Shown: piece after piece, positions 28,003 through 35,048 of the stretch | Position numbering within the stretch: the stretch's first letter is position 1 | Layout: the number at the start of each line of letters is the position of its first letter | Assembly: GCF_025822605.1 (NCBI RefSeq) | Contig: NZ_JACKTY010000012.1 | Span: 124,001 to 188,000 of the forward strand | Length of the DNA: 64,000 nucleotides | Direction of reading: 5' to 3' | Origin: Mycolicibacterium komossense | GTDB taxonomy: Bacteria > Actinomycetota > Actinomycetes > Mycobacteriales > Mycobacteriaceae | Made by a program: the position numbers and the translations under genes | Notes under the pieces: generated by a model | Databases searched by the model: none | Seen by the model: the letters and a program-made list of their open reading frames with translations, nothing else | Told to the model about the DNA's origin: nothing

Positions 28003-28896
28003 TCAGGCCGGCGTGGGCGACCAGTAGGCGAGCAACTCCGCGAAGGTGTCGAAGGCCGGTGCGGATAAGCCGTAGGCCGCTTCGAAGTGGACGCTGAGCG
28101 GAAACCCGAGGTCGGCGACGCCGTCGATGACGCGCTTGTACAGATCGACCATCAGCCGGCGCTTCTCGCTGGGTTCCACGCTCGCCATCTTCGCGACGAA
28201 CTCCTGCTCGGCGGCGACGGCCGCGTTGCCCTGGTCCTGGATCAGCCACCTGATCAACCCGACCCGGGTCTCCACCTTCGGCACGAAACCGAAAGACAAC
28301 AGGATCTCGGGCCGATGGTCGGTGTTCTTCGCCAGTTCCTGCAGGAAACCCACGATGGCGTCCGAATACAGCAGCTGGGTCATGCCGTAGGTCGCACCCT
28401 GGTTGCATTTGAACGTGAAGCGGCCCTGCTCACCGTCGCGGGTGGGGATCAGGATCGCCCCGCGATTGGCGACCAGCTGGTTGTAGATCGTCAGGGCATC
28501 GGTCGGCGCCACCCCGCCGCCCTCGCCGTCGGACATGGTGCGGGGAACGCCGACGAATGCGATGCCCTCGACGTCCGCGGAGACCAGGGCGGCGAGCCGC
28601 TGTTGCAGCGTCGGCTCGTCCATGAACGCCGTGACCTGCGTGCACAGCCCCCTCACACCAGGCAACTGCGGTTTGATCAGGGTCCAGAAGTCCAGCACGT
28701 CCATCTTCGGCTTCATCTCGATCGGCCGGTCGCCATCCTCCTCGATCATCCCGGGAATCATGACGTGCCCGATCCGGCCCTCGAGGCCAGAGCTCTTGGA
28801 GAATTCCAGCACTTTGCGCGCCTCGTCGAGCGCATGCTCGTGGCCGAGTTCGGCATTCGGTGGTACGAGCTCCAGCGCGATGGTGTTGAGGGGCAC
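28003..28896 (-). CDS. Noncanonical methylenetetrahydrofolate reductase (Rv2172c-like)
   Basis: 297 residues from GTG 28896, with CAGGAGACC upstream; a longer frame from 28941 lacks support. The opening PLNTIALELVPPN and segments MIPGMIEEDGDRPIEMKPKM, CTQVTAFMDEPTLQQRLAAL, GIAFVGVPRTMSDGEG and RFTFKCNQGATYGMTQLLY closely follow mycobacterial Rv2172c as I recall it. Members were reported as monomeric, flavin-free, NADH-using MTHFRs that make methyl-THF for methionine synthesis. It is a TIM-barrel MetF relative, shorter than most bacterial MetF and lacking their flavin-binding signature. No riboswitch is visible upstream; a 16-bp palindrome lies 195 bases before the start. Confidence 0.85.
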   Translation of the reverse strand: MPLNTIALELVPPNAELGHEHALDEARKVLEFSKSSGLEGRIGHVMIPGMIEEDGDRPIEMKPKMDVLDFWTLIKPQLPGVRGLCTQVTAFMDEPTLQQRLAALVSADVEGIAFVGVPRTMSDGEGGGVAPTDALTIYNQLVANRGAILIPTRDGEQGRFTFKCNQGATYGMTQLLYSDAIVGFLQELAKNTDHRPEILLSFGFVPKVETRVGLIRWLIQDQGNAAVAAEQEFVAKMASVEPSEKRRLMVDLYKRVIDGVADLGFPLSVHFEAAYGLSAPAFDTFAELLAYWSPTPA

Positions 28897-29090
28897 GAAC
28901 CTGGTCTCCTGATGGGATCTCGCGGACGAATCAGCGCCCACCGTACCGGGGTGTGAATTGGTTCGCTGACGCGCCGCCGCGCACTCAGCGCCGGGCGGAG
29001 ACCGTCAGAGACGATTCAGGCCGGATCCTTGAGCTCGGCCAACTAGTCCGGTTTGGTACGGCGCGTGTGCATCCCTATCCCATCGCAGCG

Positions 29091-29106
29091 TCCACCGATC
29101 GGTGGA
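29091..29106. promoter_or_regulatory. 16-bp perfect palindrome in a divergent intergenic region
   Basis: TCCACCGATCGGTGGA is perfectly self-complementary. It sits between the MTHFR gene (minus) and the small His-rich secreted protein gene (plus), about 195 and 130 bases from the two starts. It has the form of a dimeric repressor site; no regulator gene is adjacent. Confidence 0.5.
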
Positions 29107-29234
29107 TACCCGGTTCATCCTCGGCAGGGGCCGCTTGGCTGACAGGTCGGGCCGGCGGGGTGCGCGATAGTTATCTCAACGCCGGAACACACCGGATCGG
29201 AAACTTAAAAGACCACTCGCTCAAGGAGATTCAT

Positions 29235-29441
29235 ATGAACGCCAGCACTCGCCGACTCGCTGCCGCCACCGCCCTGCTCGCCGCCCCCGTCCTGATCGCC
29301 CTTGGCACCGCCACCATGAGCCACGCGGATGCCTCCGTCGGCGCTGCCGGCCCCTCGATCAGCCACCCGGCCTTCCCGCACCAGAGCAATATGCCGCAGC
29401 CCGGTACCGCGATCCACCACCACCACCAGAACCACAAATAA
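29235..29441 (+). CDS. Small secreted His-rich peptide
   Basis: 68 residues. ATG 29235 has a textbook AAGGAG six bases upstream, which decides the start against a much longer upstream frame. A signal peptide covers residues 1-31 (cleavage after MSHA). The mature chain of 37 residues carries seven histidines, with the tail HHHHQNHK, and no cysteine. Zn, Cu or Ni binding is an obvious possibility but is inference. A strong hairpin follows 25 bases after the stop, so it is probably monocistronic. Confidence 0.8.
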   Translation: MNASTRRLAAATALLAAPVLIALGTATMSHADASVGAAGPSISHPAFPHQSNMPQPGTAIHHHHQNHK

Positions 29442-29466
29442 GCCACCACTGTCGCGGAAGTGGGGT

Positions 29467-29498
29467 CAGAGCCCGGATGCTTCGGCATCCGGGCTCTG
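29467..29498. terminator. UUCG-capped hairpin terminator
   Basis: A 14-bp perfect stem (29467-29480 with 29485-29498) closed by a TTCG tetraloop. It lies between the convergent His-rich peptide gene and the gene ending at 29520 and can serve both strands. Confidence 0.85.
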
Positions 29499-29519
29499 GG
29501 CTGCCTACGGTCGGGGCTG

Positions 29520-29993
29520 TCAAACTGCCAGCAAGCGGTCGAAGAAGTCGCGGTACCGCTTCAGCGCCAGCCGCAACTCTTCGGTGGATGCCTCCTCGCC
29601 GCGCGACCACTGCTCCTCCAGTCGTGAGCGTGCGCTGGCGAAGCTGCTGGTGAGTTGTTCGACGGCGTCGGAGACCAGGCTGTCGGCTTTCTGCACGCAC
29701 TCGCGCGGATCGTCGACGAATGTCGCCTGGACGTCATTCCATCGTGAGCGCAGATCCGATAGATCGCGCTCGGCGAAGAGCGCGTCGTCGGTCGGCAGCG
29801 CGTGGGCCGGCGGTTGCCCGTTGTCGACCGAGTGCGGGTTGTCGGTGGGCTGCACATTGCCGGCCGGCGGCGCCGGTTCGCCATCGATCCCCGGATCTGT
29901 CGCCTGCGGCCGCGTTCTGCTTTGTCCGTCTGTGAAATCAGCTGGTGCGGTGGTAAATTCGGTGACTTCCTGGTCCTGGTCATGAGTGGTCAT
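29520..29993 (-). CDS. Hypothetical soluble protein, paralogous domain with the upstream gene
   Basis: 157 residues. The N-terminal 70 are Pro/Asp-rich and probably disordered. From about 75 a helical domain has the pattern RWNDVQATFVDDPRECVQKA followed by DSLVSD, and it ends LRLALKRYRDFFDRLLAV. The upstream gene carries the same W-x-x-VQ-x-x-F-x-D-x-P / AD-x-LV / YR-x-x-F-x-x-LL pattern. The start ATG overlaps the upstream stop by 4 bases, so both are made together. No signal peptide. Function unknown; an interaction or dimerisation role with the membrane-bound partner is a guess. Confidence 0.75.
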   Translation of the reverse strand: MTTHDQDQEVTEFTTAPADFTDGQSRTRPQATDPGIDGEPAPPAGNVQPTDNPHSVDNGQPPAHALPTDDALFAERDLSDLRSRWNDVQATFVDDPRECVQKADSLVSDAVEQLTSSFASARSRLEEQWSRGEEASTEELRLALKRYRDFFDRLLAV

Positions 29994-30559
29994 GCGCGTG
30001 CCTCCTTTGGCTCGTCGTGCGTGGTTTCCAGCAATTTCTCGAACAGTGCGCGGTAATGGACGAACGCCTCGCGCTGGTCTTCCGTCCCGATATCGCCCTG
30101 CTCCTGCGACAGGTAGATGGTGTGCGCGGAACGGTAGCTGTCGACGACCTGCGGATGGTCGACCGAGATGTCGTCCGCTCGCCGATCGAAATCATCGACG
30201 GGATAACCACGTTCGCGCATGACGGCATTGACCAGACGGTCGGCGTCTCCGACTGCGTTCGCCGGGCTGTCGATGAACGACGTCTGGACCGCGCGCCACT
30301 CGTCGGCGAATTTCGCAGCCCTGTCGGGTGGCAACGCTACGATGGCAAGTTTCTTCCGATTTCGTTCGCGGGCAACAAGTTCACTCTCTGCGGCCCGTTG
30401 GTCATCGGCGTCGTCGACTACCCGTTCGTACTCGGGACCGAATCGTTGTTTGAGTCCCGTTGTCTGCTTCCGACCACTGCTTGCTTTGGCCGCGAAGACA
30501 ATTGAAATGACCGCGATGGCCGCCAGCACCGCGATGAGAATCCAACCCCAGTTAGGCAT
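29990..30559 (-). CDS. Membrane-anchored protein with the same domain
   Basis: 189 residues from ATG 30559 with GAGGAGG eight bases upstream. An N-terminal membrane helix (GWILIAVLAAIAVISIVFAA) is followed by a basic stretch and a cytoplasmic charged domain. That domain has EWRAVQTSFIDSPANAVGDA then DRLVN, and closes YRALFEKLLE, matching the downstream protein. Position of the basic residues puts the domain inside the cell. The pair looks like a duplication in which one copy kept the anchor. The family is widespread in actinobacteria as far as I recall, but no function is known to me. Confidence 0.78.
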   Translation of the reverse strand: MPNWGWILIAVLAAIAVISIVFAAKASSGRKQTTGLKQRFGPEYERVVDDADDQRAAESELVARERNRKKLAIVALPPDRAAKFADEWRAVQTSFIDSPANAVGDADRLVNAVMRERGYPVDDFDRRADDISVDHPQVVDSYRSAHTIYLSQEQGDIGTEDQREAFVHYRALFEKLLETTHDEPKEARA

Positions 30560-30676
30560 TGTCTGAACCTCCTCGTTCGATAGGGGCATACCCAGGTGCT
30601 GCTTGCGGAAACGTCAATTCCGGTGAGCCCGTGGTTTTCGCTGGTTCAGGAGCCATGTCCACCGTCACCCGACTGG

Positions 30677-30979
30677 TCAGGGCTGCAGGACAATCTTGAC
30701 CGCACCGTCCTGCTTCGTCTGAAAGATCTCGTAGGCGTGCGGTGCCTGATCCAGCGGCAAAGTGTGGGTGGCGAAGGAATCGACGCCCAGCGGATCATCA
30801 TCGGTCAGCAACGGCTTGCCGATCGCGTCGGGCAGGAGCCCGGTGATCTGCTGAGCGGCCTTCGCGACCGGTGACCCGTGGGCCTCCATGCCAACGGCGT
30901 CGGTGGGCTCGTGGATCTGCGGGTCGGGCACCGTCTCTATGCGGACATCGCGTTTGCCTTGCCAGGTAACTGCTTTCAT
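30677..30979 (-). pseudogene. Zinc alcohol dehydrogenase gene collapsed by two in-frame deletions
   Basis: 100 codons. Residues 1-28 match the start of formaldehyde/alcohol dehydrogenases (MKAVTWQGKRDVRIETVPDP). Residues 29-57 match a mid-protein segment (VGMEAHGSPVAK, TGLLPDA). Residues 58-100 match the extreme C-terminus (TDDDPLGVDSFATHTLPLDQ, then KQDGAVKIVLQP). The family is about 385 residues, so roughly 285 codons are gone in two deletions that kept frame. All zinc ligands and the NAD-binding Gly motif are missing, so no ADH activity is possible. The retained frame may reflect chance or a short expressed remnant. Confidence 0.85.
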
Positions 30980-31112
30980 GGTTTTCTACCCTTCTCTCGC
31001 CGCCGGGAGCGGGCGAGATGACGCCGTCTCGACCGGGGCTGGGTCGTGACGAACTGATACCCGCCCACGGCGGCGTCAAGCAAGGGTGCGGAACATGTTC
31101 GGCCGCAACGAG

Positions 31113-31556
31113 TTATGCGCGAGCCGGGACCGGAAGCGCCGCCAGATTCTGTACCGACCGTCGGACGTCGGATTCCAGTATCCTCGCGACCAGGCCCCCG
31201 ACGCGGCCGTTGAGCAGTCCGCCGCTGAGTTCGGCCTGCAGGTGGAACATCGAACCGGGTTGGTTGTCGGTGATGGTCATGGTGAGGGCGATGTGCACAC
31301 CTCCGCGCCCGCTACCGTGCATCTCGATGCGCCGGAGCAGATCGAAACCGGTGACTTTCCAGTGGATGACGTTGCGGAAACCCTTGACCTTGATCATCGA
31401 CGACACCGTGGTGCCCAGGGCGACATCGTCGGGAACTGCGCTCTTCCAGCCACCGAAGATGGTCAGCCACTCTTCGAAGCGGTTGAGGTTCGAGGCCAGT
31501 TCCCACGCCTGAGCGGGCGACAGTGTGGAAGACACGGACACGTTGACGGTAGCCAT
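31113..31556 (-). CDS. SRPBCC (START/polyketide-cyclase fold) protein
   Basis: 147 residues from ATG 31556 just after AAAGAGG; a longer upstream frame is rejected. The pattern VSVSSTLSPAQAWELASNLN, FEEWLTIFGGW, GTTVSSMIKVKG and a long C-terminal helix is the helix-grip fold of mycobacterial SRPBCC proteins, which bind hydrophobic ligands. It follows a Cys-rich gene (53 bases) and an SDR gene on the same strand and is probably in one transcript. Ligand unknown. Confidence 0.82.
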   Translation of the reverse strand: MATVNVSVSSTLSPAQAWELASNLNRFEEWLTIFGGWKSAVPDDVALGTTVSSMIKVKGFRNVIHWKVTGFDLLRRIEMHGSGRGGVHIALTMTITDNQPGSMFHLQAELSGGLLNGRVGGLVARILESDVRRSVQNLAALPVPARA

Positions 31557-31608
31557 GCCTCTTTCTCTACCCGTCCGGCGGCATCGGTAACCCGTTGCGC
31601 CCGGGGCC

Positions 31609-31869
31609 TCAGGCGGCGTGCACGTTACGCAGGCCGACAGCGTTGTGTAGACCCGAGCAGTTGAAGCAGCCCACGCAGCCGATGCAGTTGGTGCACCCGA
31701 CGCAGCCAAGACAGGCGAGACACTGTTTGCAGAACGCGCACGCCACACAGGCGACGCTGCCGCGGATCACCAAAGATAGTGCGGTGGCGGTGGACCCGGC
31801 GACGGCGGAGCCGGCCGCAGTGCCATCGGAGTCGAGGCCGTGGTTCTCGGTATCGCCCACGTCGTCCAC
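31609..31869 (-). CDS. Cys-every-third-residue protein
   Basis: 86 residues from GTG 31869, with AGGA nine bases upstream. After a polar 30-residue N-terminus and a hydrophobic ALSLVIRGSVA stretch, residues 41-71 carry eleven cysteines at strict three-residue spacing (41, 44, 47 and so on to 71), with mostly small residues between. It closes SGLHNAVGLRNVHA. Such CxxCxxC periodicity suggests a solenoid or a metal/cluster-binding rod; it is not a ferredoxin or zinc-finger spacing. The start is 18 bases after the SDR stop. I recognise no named family; function unknown. Confidence 0.78.
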   Translation of the reverse strand: MDDVGDTENHGLDSDGTAAGSAVAGSTATALSLVIRGSVACVACAFCKQCLACLGCVGCTNCIGCVGCFNCSGLHNAVGLRNVHAA

Positions 31870-31887
31870 GCCGGTGATCCTGCCAGC

Positions 31888-32628
31888 TCAGCCGGCGCTT
31901 CTCCCGTTATCGACGGTGTAGACCGCACCGTGGATAGCCACTGCGTCGTCACTGGCCAGGAAGGCGACCATCTTCGCGACGTCCATCGGGTCCATCAGCC
32001 CCCGGGGCGACGCGATCCGCATGATGAGATTCCAGTCGGCGTCCTCGGGCGCGGCGAATTCCGTTGCCTGGGGCGTCACCATTCCGCCCGGGCAGACCGC
32101 GTTCACCCGCAGCCGATCCTTGGTGAACTCGACGGCCAGCGCGCGGGTCAACCCGACCAGCCCGTGTTTGGCGGCGCAGTAGCCCGCGGAGTACACCTCA
32201 CCCTCTATCCCGGCGATCGATGACACGTTGACGATGTTGCCGCCGGCCTCCAGCAGATGCGGCAGCGCGGCCCGGCATAGCTGGAACGGGCCGTGCAGAT
32301 TGACCGACAGATCGCGCTCCCACTCCTCGTCTGTCATCGTCAGCGTGTGGCGCATCTGGTGGTAACCGGCGACGTTGGCCAGCACGTCGAGCCGGCCGAA
32401 CTGTGCGACACAATCGGCCACCGCTTGACGGCAGGCGGCCGGGTCACTGATATCCACCGACGAGTACGCACCACCGGGCACCTTCTCGAAAACGCCTGCC
32501 ATCCGCTCGGCGTCCCTGGCGATCCCGAACACCGTGGCGCCGCGCTCGGCGAACAGCTGCGCCACCGAGGCGCCCATCCCCGACGAGGCGCCGGTGATCA
32601 ATGCGACTTTCCCGCTCAGTGAGGTCAT
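31888..32628 (-). CDS. Short-chain dehydrogenase/reductase
   Basis: 246 residues. Classical SDR: cofactor motif TGASSGMG at 12-19, NVAG at 85-88 (usually NNAG), catalytic Ser near 137 and Tyr150-x-x-x-Lys154 in GYCAAKHG. The acidic Asp59 of VDIS and Arg38 suggest NAD(P) use, not decided. The C-terminus VYTVDNGRSAG is normal for the family. It is the first gene of a probable three-gene unit with the Cys-rich and SRPBCC proteins. Substrate unknown. Confidence 0.9.
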   Translation of the reverse strand: MTSLSGKVALITGASSGMGASVAQLFAERGATVFGIARDAERMAGVFEKVPGGAYSSVDISDPAACRQAVADCVAQFGRLDVLANVAGYHQMRHTLTMTDEEWERDLSVNLHGPFQLCRAALPHLLEAGGNIVNVSSIAGIEGEVYSAGYCAAKHGLVGLTRALAVEFTKDRLRVNAVCPGGMVTPQATEFAAPEDADWNLIMRIASPRGLMDPMDVAKMVAFLASDDAVAIHGAVYTVDNGRSAG

Positions 32629-32658
32629 CGTCTGACCTTCTCACGGGCAGGTCTGGGG

Positions 32659-33711
32659 CTAGTCGGGCACCTGCCTTGAGGCGACTGCCGAGGCTCTCGG
32701 CCGTTCGGGAGGCACTGCCGCCAGCAGCGCGCGGGTGTACTCCTGCGCCGGTGCTTCGAACAGTTCGGCGGCGGGCCGGTACTCCACGGGCCGGCCGCGG
32801 CGCATAACCAGCACGTCATGGCTGACCCGCTCGACAACCGCGAGGTCATGGGCGATGAAGAGGTAGGTCAGCCCGAGCTCGCGTTGCAGGTCGGCGAGCA
32901 GCTCGAGGACGCGGGCCTGAACCGAAACATCAAGGGCTGCAGTCGATTCGCCGAGGATGAGCAGGTCGGGCTCGGCGGCCAGTGCCCGCGCGATGCTGAC
33001 CCGTTGGCGCTGGCCGCCAGAGGGCGCGTGCGGATAGCGCTCGGCGAAGGACGCGCAGAGACCGACCAGGTCGAGAAGGTCACCCACTCGGGCGGCCCGA
33101 GCCCCCTTGTCGTCGACGATGCGGTGCACGGCCAGGGGCTCGCCGATCGCCGTACCGACGCGGGTGCGCGGGTTCAGCGACGAGAACGGGTCCTGCAACA
33201 CCAGGCTGATGCGGCGCCGCAGCGCCTTGGCAGCCTTGCCGCGGATGACGACGGTGCTGTTGTCCGAAGCGCTCACGTCCGTTACGGCGCTGAATTTATC
33301 GGCGTTGGCGAGCTTCTCGTCGATGATCCGGCGATAGGAATACACGACGTCGTCGGCGGTGAACGGGGTGCCGTCGTGGAAGGTCACGCCCCGGCGCAGG
33401 TGAAAGGTCCAGAACAGTTGATCGGGGGAGACGTCCCAGGATTGGGCCAGCGCGGGTCGCATCTCGAGGTCGGCGTCCGGTGCGACCAGGGTGTCGAAAA
33501 CGTTCTCGAGGACCTCGAACGAGAAGTACGCGCTGGTCTTGTGCGGATCGAGTTGGTCGGGCTCGCCGGCGATAGCGGCGACCAGATTGCCGGAACCGCG
33601 CTCACCCAGGTCGACGCGCTGACCGGTGGAACACCCCGCGACGACGAATAGGGCGACCATCGCCGCAACGGCCGAGACAGCAGCGTTGACCGCTGCTGTT
33701 CGCATCACCAT
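32659..33711 (-). pseudogene. In-frame fusion of a peptide-ABC binding protein to a transporter ATPase
   Basis: 350 codons. Residues 1-158 are the N-terminal third of a DppA/OppA-type lipoprotein (lipobox VVAGCS, DPHKTSAYFSFEVLENVFDT, FHDGTPFTADDVVYSYRRI). From about residue 160 the sequence is the second half of an oligopeptide ATPase: Q-loop region LVLQDPFSSLNPRTRVG, signature SGGQRQRVSIARAL, Walker B and H-loop IAHDLAVV. Walker A, the rest of the binding protein and both permeases are absent, so a deletion near 33237 joined the two ends of an operon. Walker B reads LLILGES instead of LLILDEP, a further decay sign. It cannot transport. Confidence 0.88.
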
Positions 33712-33829
33712 CTCCCGGGTTCGTCACTTGGCGTTCCGGGGGCTGTACCCGCTGGGCGTGGGCGTCAATCCTTGTCGGTGCCAGGATCCTCGGGAGCGGC
33801 CGTCGTCGCCGCGCACGAATGCCTACATT

Positions 33830-33853
33830 CGGCACCGGCAGATGCCGGTGCCG
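33830..33853. promoter_or_regulatory. Near-perfect palindrome upstream of the oxidoreductase gene
   Basis: Two 11-bp arms, CGGCACCGGCA and TGCCGGTGCCG, around a GA centre, ending 47 bases before the ATG at 33901. It could be an operator between the divergent genes, or a leader hairpin in the mRNA. Confidence 0.5.
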
Positions 33854-33900
33854 TGCCACTGTGGAGACGCGAAATCGGGGGATCGACAGAAAGGGCGTCC

Positions 33901-34986
33901 ATGGCAGTGCGCACACCGAAGAAAGTGGTGATCTGGGGTACCGGCTTCGTCGGCCGGATGGTGATCACCGAGGTCGCCAAGCACCCGGACTTCGAACTGA
34001 TCGGCGTCGGTGTCAGCAATCCCGACAAGGTCGGTCGTGACGTCGGCGAAATCTGTGGGCTGGCAGAGCCGCTCGGTATCACCGCCACCGACGATGTCGA
34101 GGCTTTGATCGCGCTGAGGCCGGACGCACTGGTGCATTACGGACCGACAGCGGCGCACGCCGACGACAACATCCGGCTCATCAGCCGTTTCCTGCGCGCC
34201 GGCATCGATGTGTGCTCGACATCGATGACGCCGTGGGTGTGGCCGCAGATGAAGGTCAACCCGCCGACCTGGATCGAGCCCATCACGGCAGCCTGCGAAG
34301 AGGGCGGCGCCTCCTGTTTCACCACCGGCATCGATCCCGGCTTCGCCAATGACCTGTTCCCGATGACATTGATGGGGCTTTGCTCGGAAGTTCGCACGGT
34401 CCGGGCGTCCGAACTGCTGGATTACACAAATTACGAGGGCGATTACGAGTTCGAGATGGGGATCGGACGCGAGCCCGAGTTCCACCCGCTCCTGGAAAAC
34501 CCCGACGTGTTGATCTTCGCCTGGGGTGCGACGGTGCCGATGATGGCCTACGCCGCCGGAATCGAGCTCGACGAGATGACCACCACCTGGGAGAAGTGGG
34601 TGACCACAACCGAGCGCAAGACCGTCAAGGGTGTCATCCAGCCGGGTCAGGTGGCCGCGGTGCGCTTCACGATCAACGGCATCTACCAGGGTGAAACGCG
34701 GATCCAGCTCGAACATGTCAACCGTATCGGGCACGACGCGGCGCCGGATTGGCCCTCGGGCAACGAGGACGATGTCTACCGGGTGGATATCGAGGGCACG
34801 CCCAGCATCTTCCAGGAGACCGCCTTCCGGTTCACCGACGGTTCGGGGCGCGATCCGGCCACCGCGGGCTGCCTGGCCACCGGAATGCGGGCCCTCAACG
34901 CGGTTCCCGCCGTCAACGACCTGCCCCCCGGCTGGGTGACACCGCTGGATCTGCCGCTCATCGCGGGAGTCGGCACCATTCGCTGA
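33901..34986 (+). CDS. DapB-like NAD(P)-dependent oxidoreductase
   Basis: 361 residues from ATG 33901 with AAAGGG upstream. The N-terminal Rossmann motif VVIWGTGFVGRMV and the DapB-type core (ITATDDVEALIALRPDALVH, STSMTPWVWPQ, TTGIDPGFANDLFPMTLMGL) place it in the dihydrodipicolinate-reductase-like dehydrogenases that include 2,4-diaminopentanoate dehydrogenase. It is much longer than DapB (about 245), so it is not the lysine enzyme. Soluble. Followed after 62 bases by an Hsp70-like gene on the same strand. Substrate unknown. Confidence 0.8.
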   Translation: MAVRTPKKVVIWGTGFVGRMVITEVAKHPDFELIGVGVSNPDKVGRDVGEICGLAEPLGITATDDVEALIALRPDALVHYGPTAAHADDNIRLISRFLRAGIDVCSTSMTPWVWPQMKVNPPTWIEPITAACEEGGASCFTTGIDPGFANDLFPMTLMGLCSEVRTVRASELLDYTNYEGDYEFEMGIGREPEFHPLLENPDVLIFAWGATVPMMAYAAGIELDEMTTTWEKWVTTTERKTVKGVIQPGQVAAVRFTINGIYQGETRIQLEHVNRIGHDAAPDWPSGNEDDVYRVDIEGTPSIFQETAFRFTDGSGRDPATAGCLATGMRALNAVPAVNDLPPGWVTPLDLPLIAGVGTIR

Positions 34987-35048
34987 AATCGCGTGCGGGT
35001 GTCGCCAGACGTAACGCGGCGGGCCGGAATGCCGACATCTCTGGTGAG

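Noticed and set aside
28897..29234. Methionine-type riboswitch upstream of MTHFR
   Set aside because: The leader has a palindrome but none of the conserved SAM or cobalamin riboswitch boxes that I can recognise.
31595..31921. Plus-strand frame opposite the Cys-rich gene
   Set aside because: Repeats of PTQ/TQPM arise from the complement of the periodic Cys codons; the minus-strand reading has better context and start.
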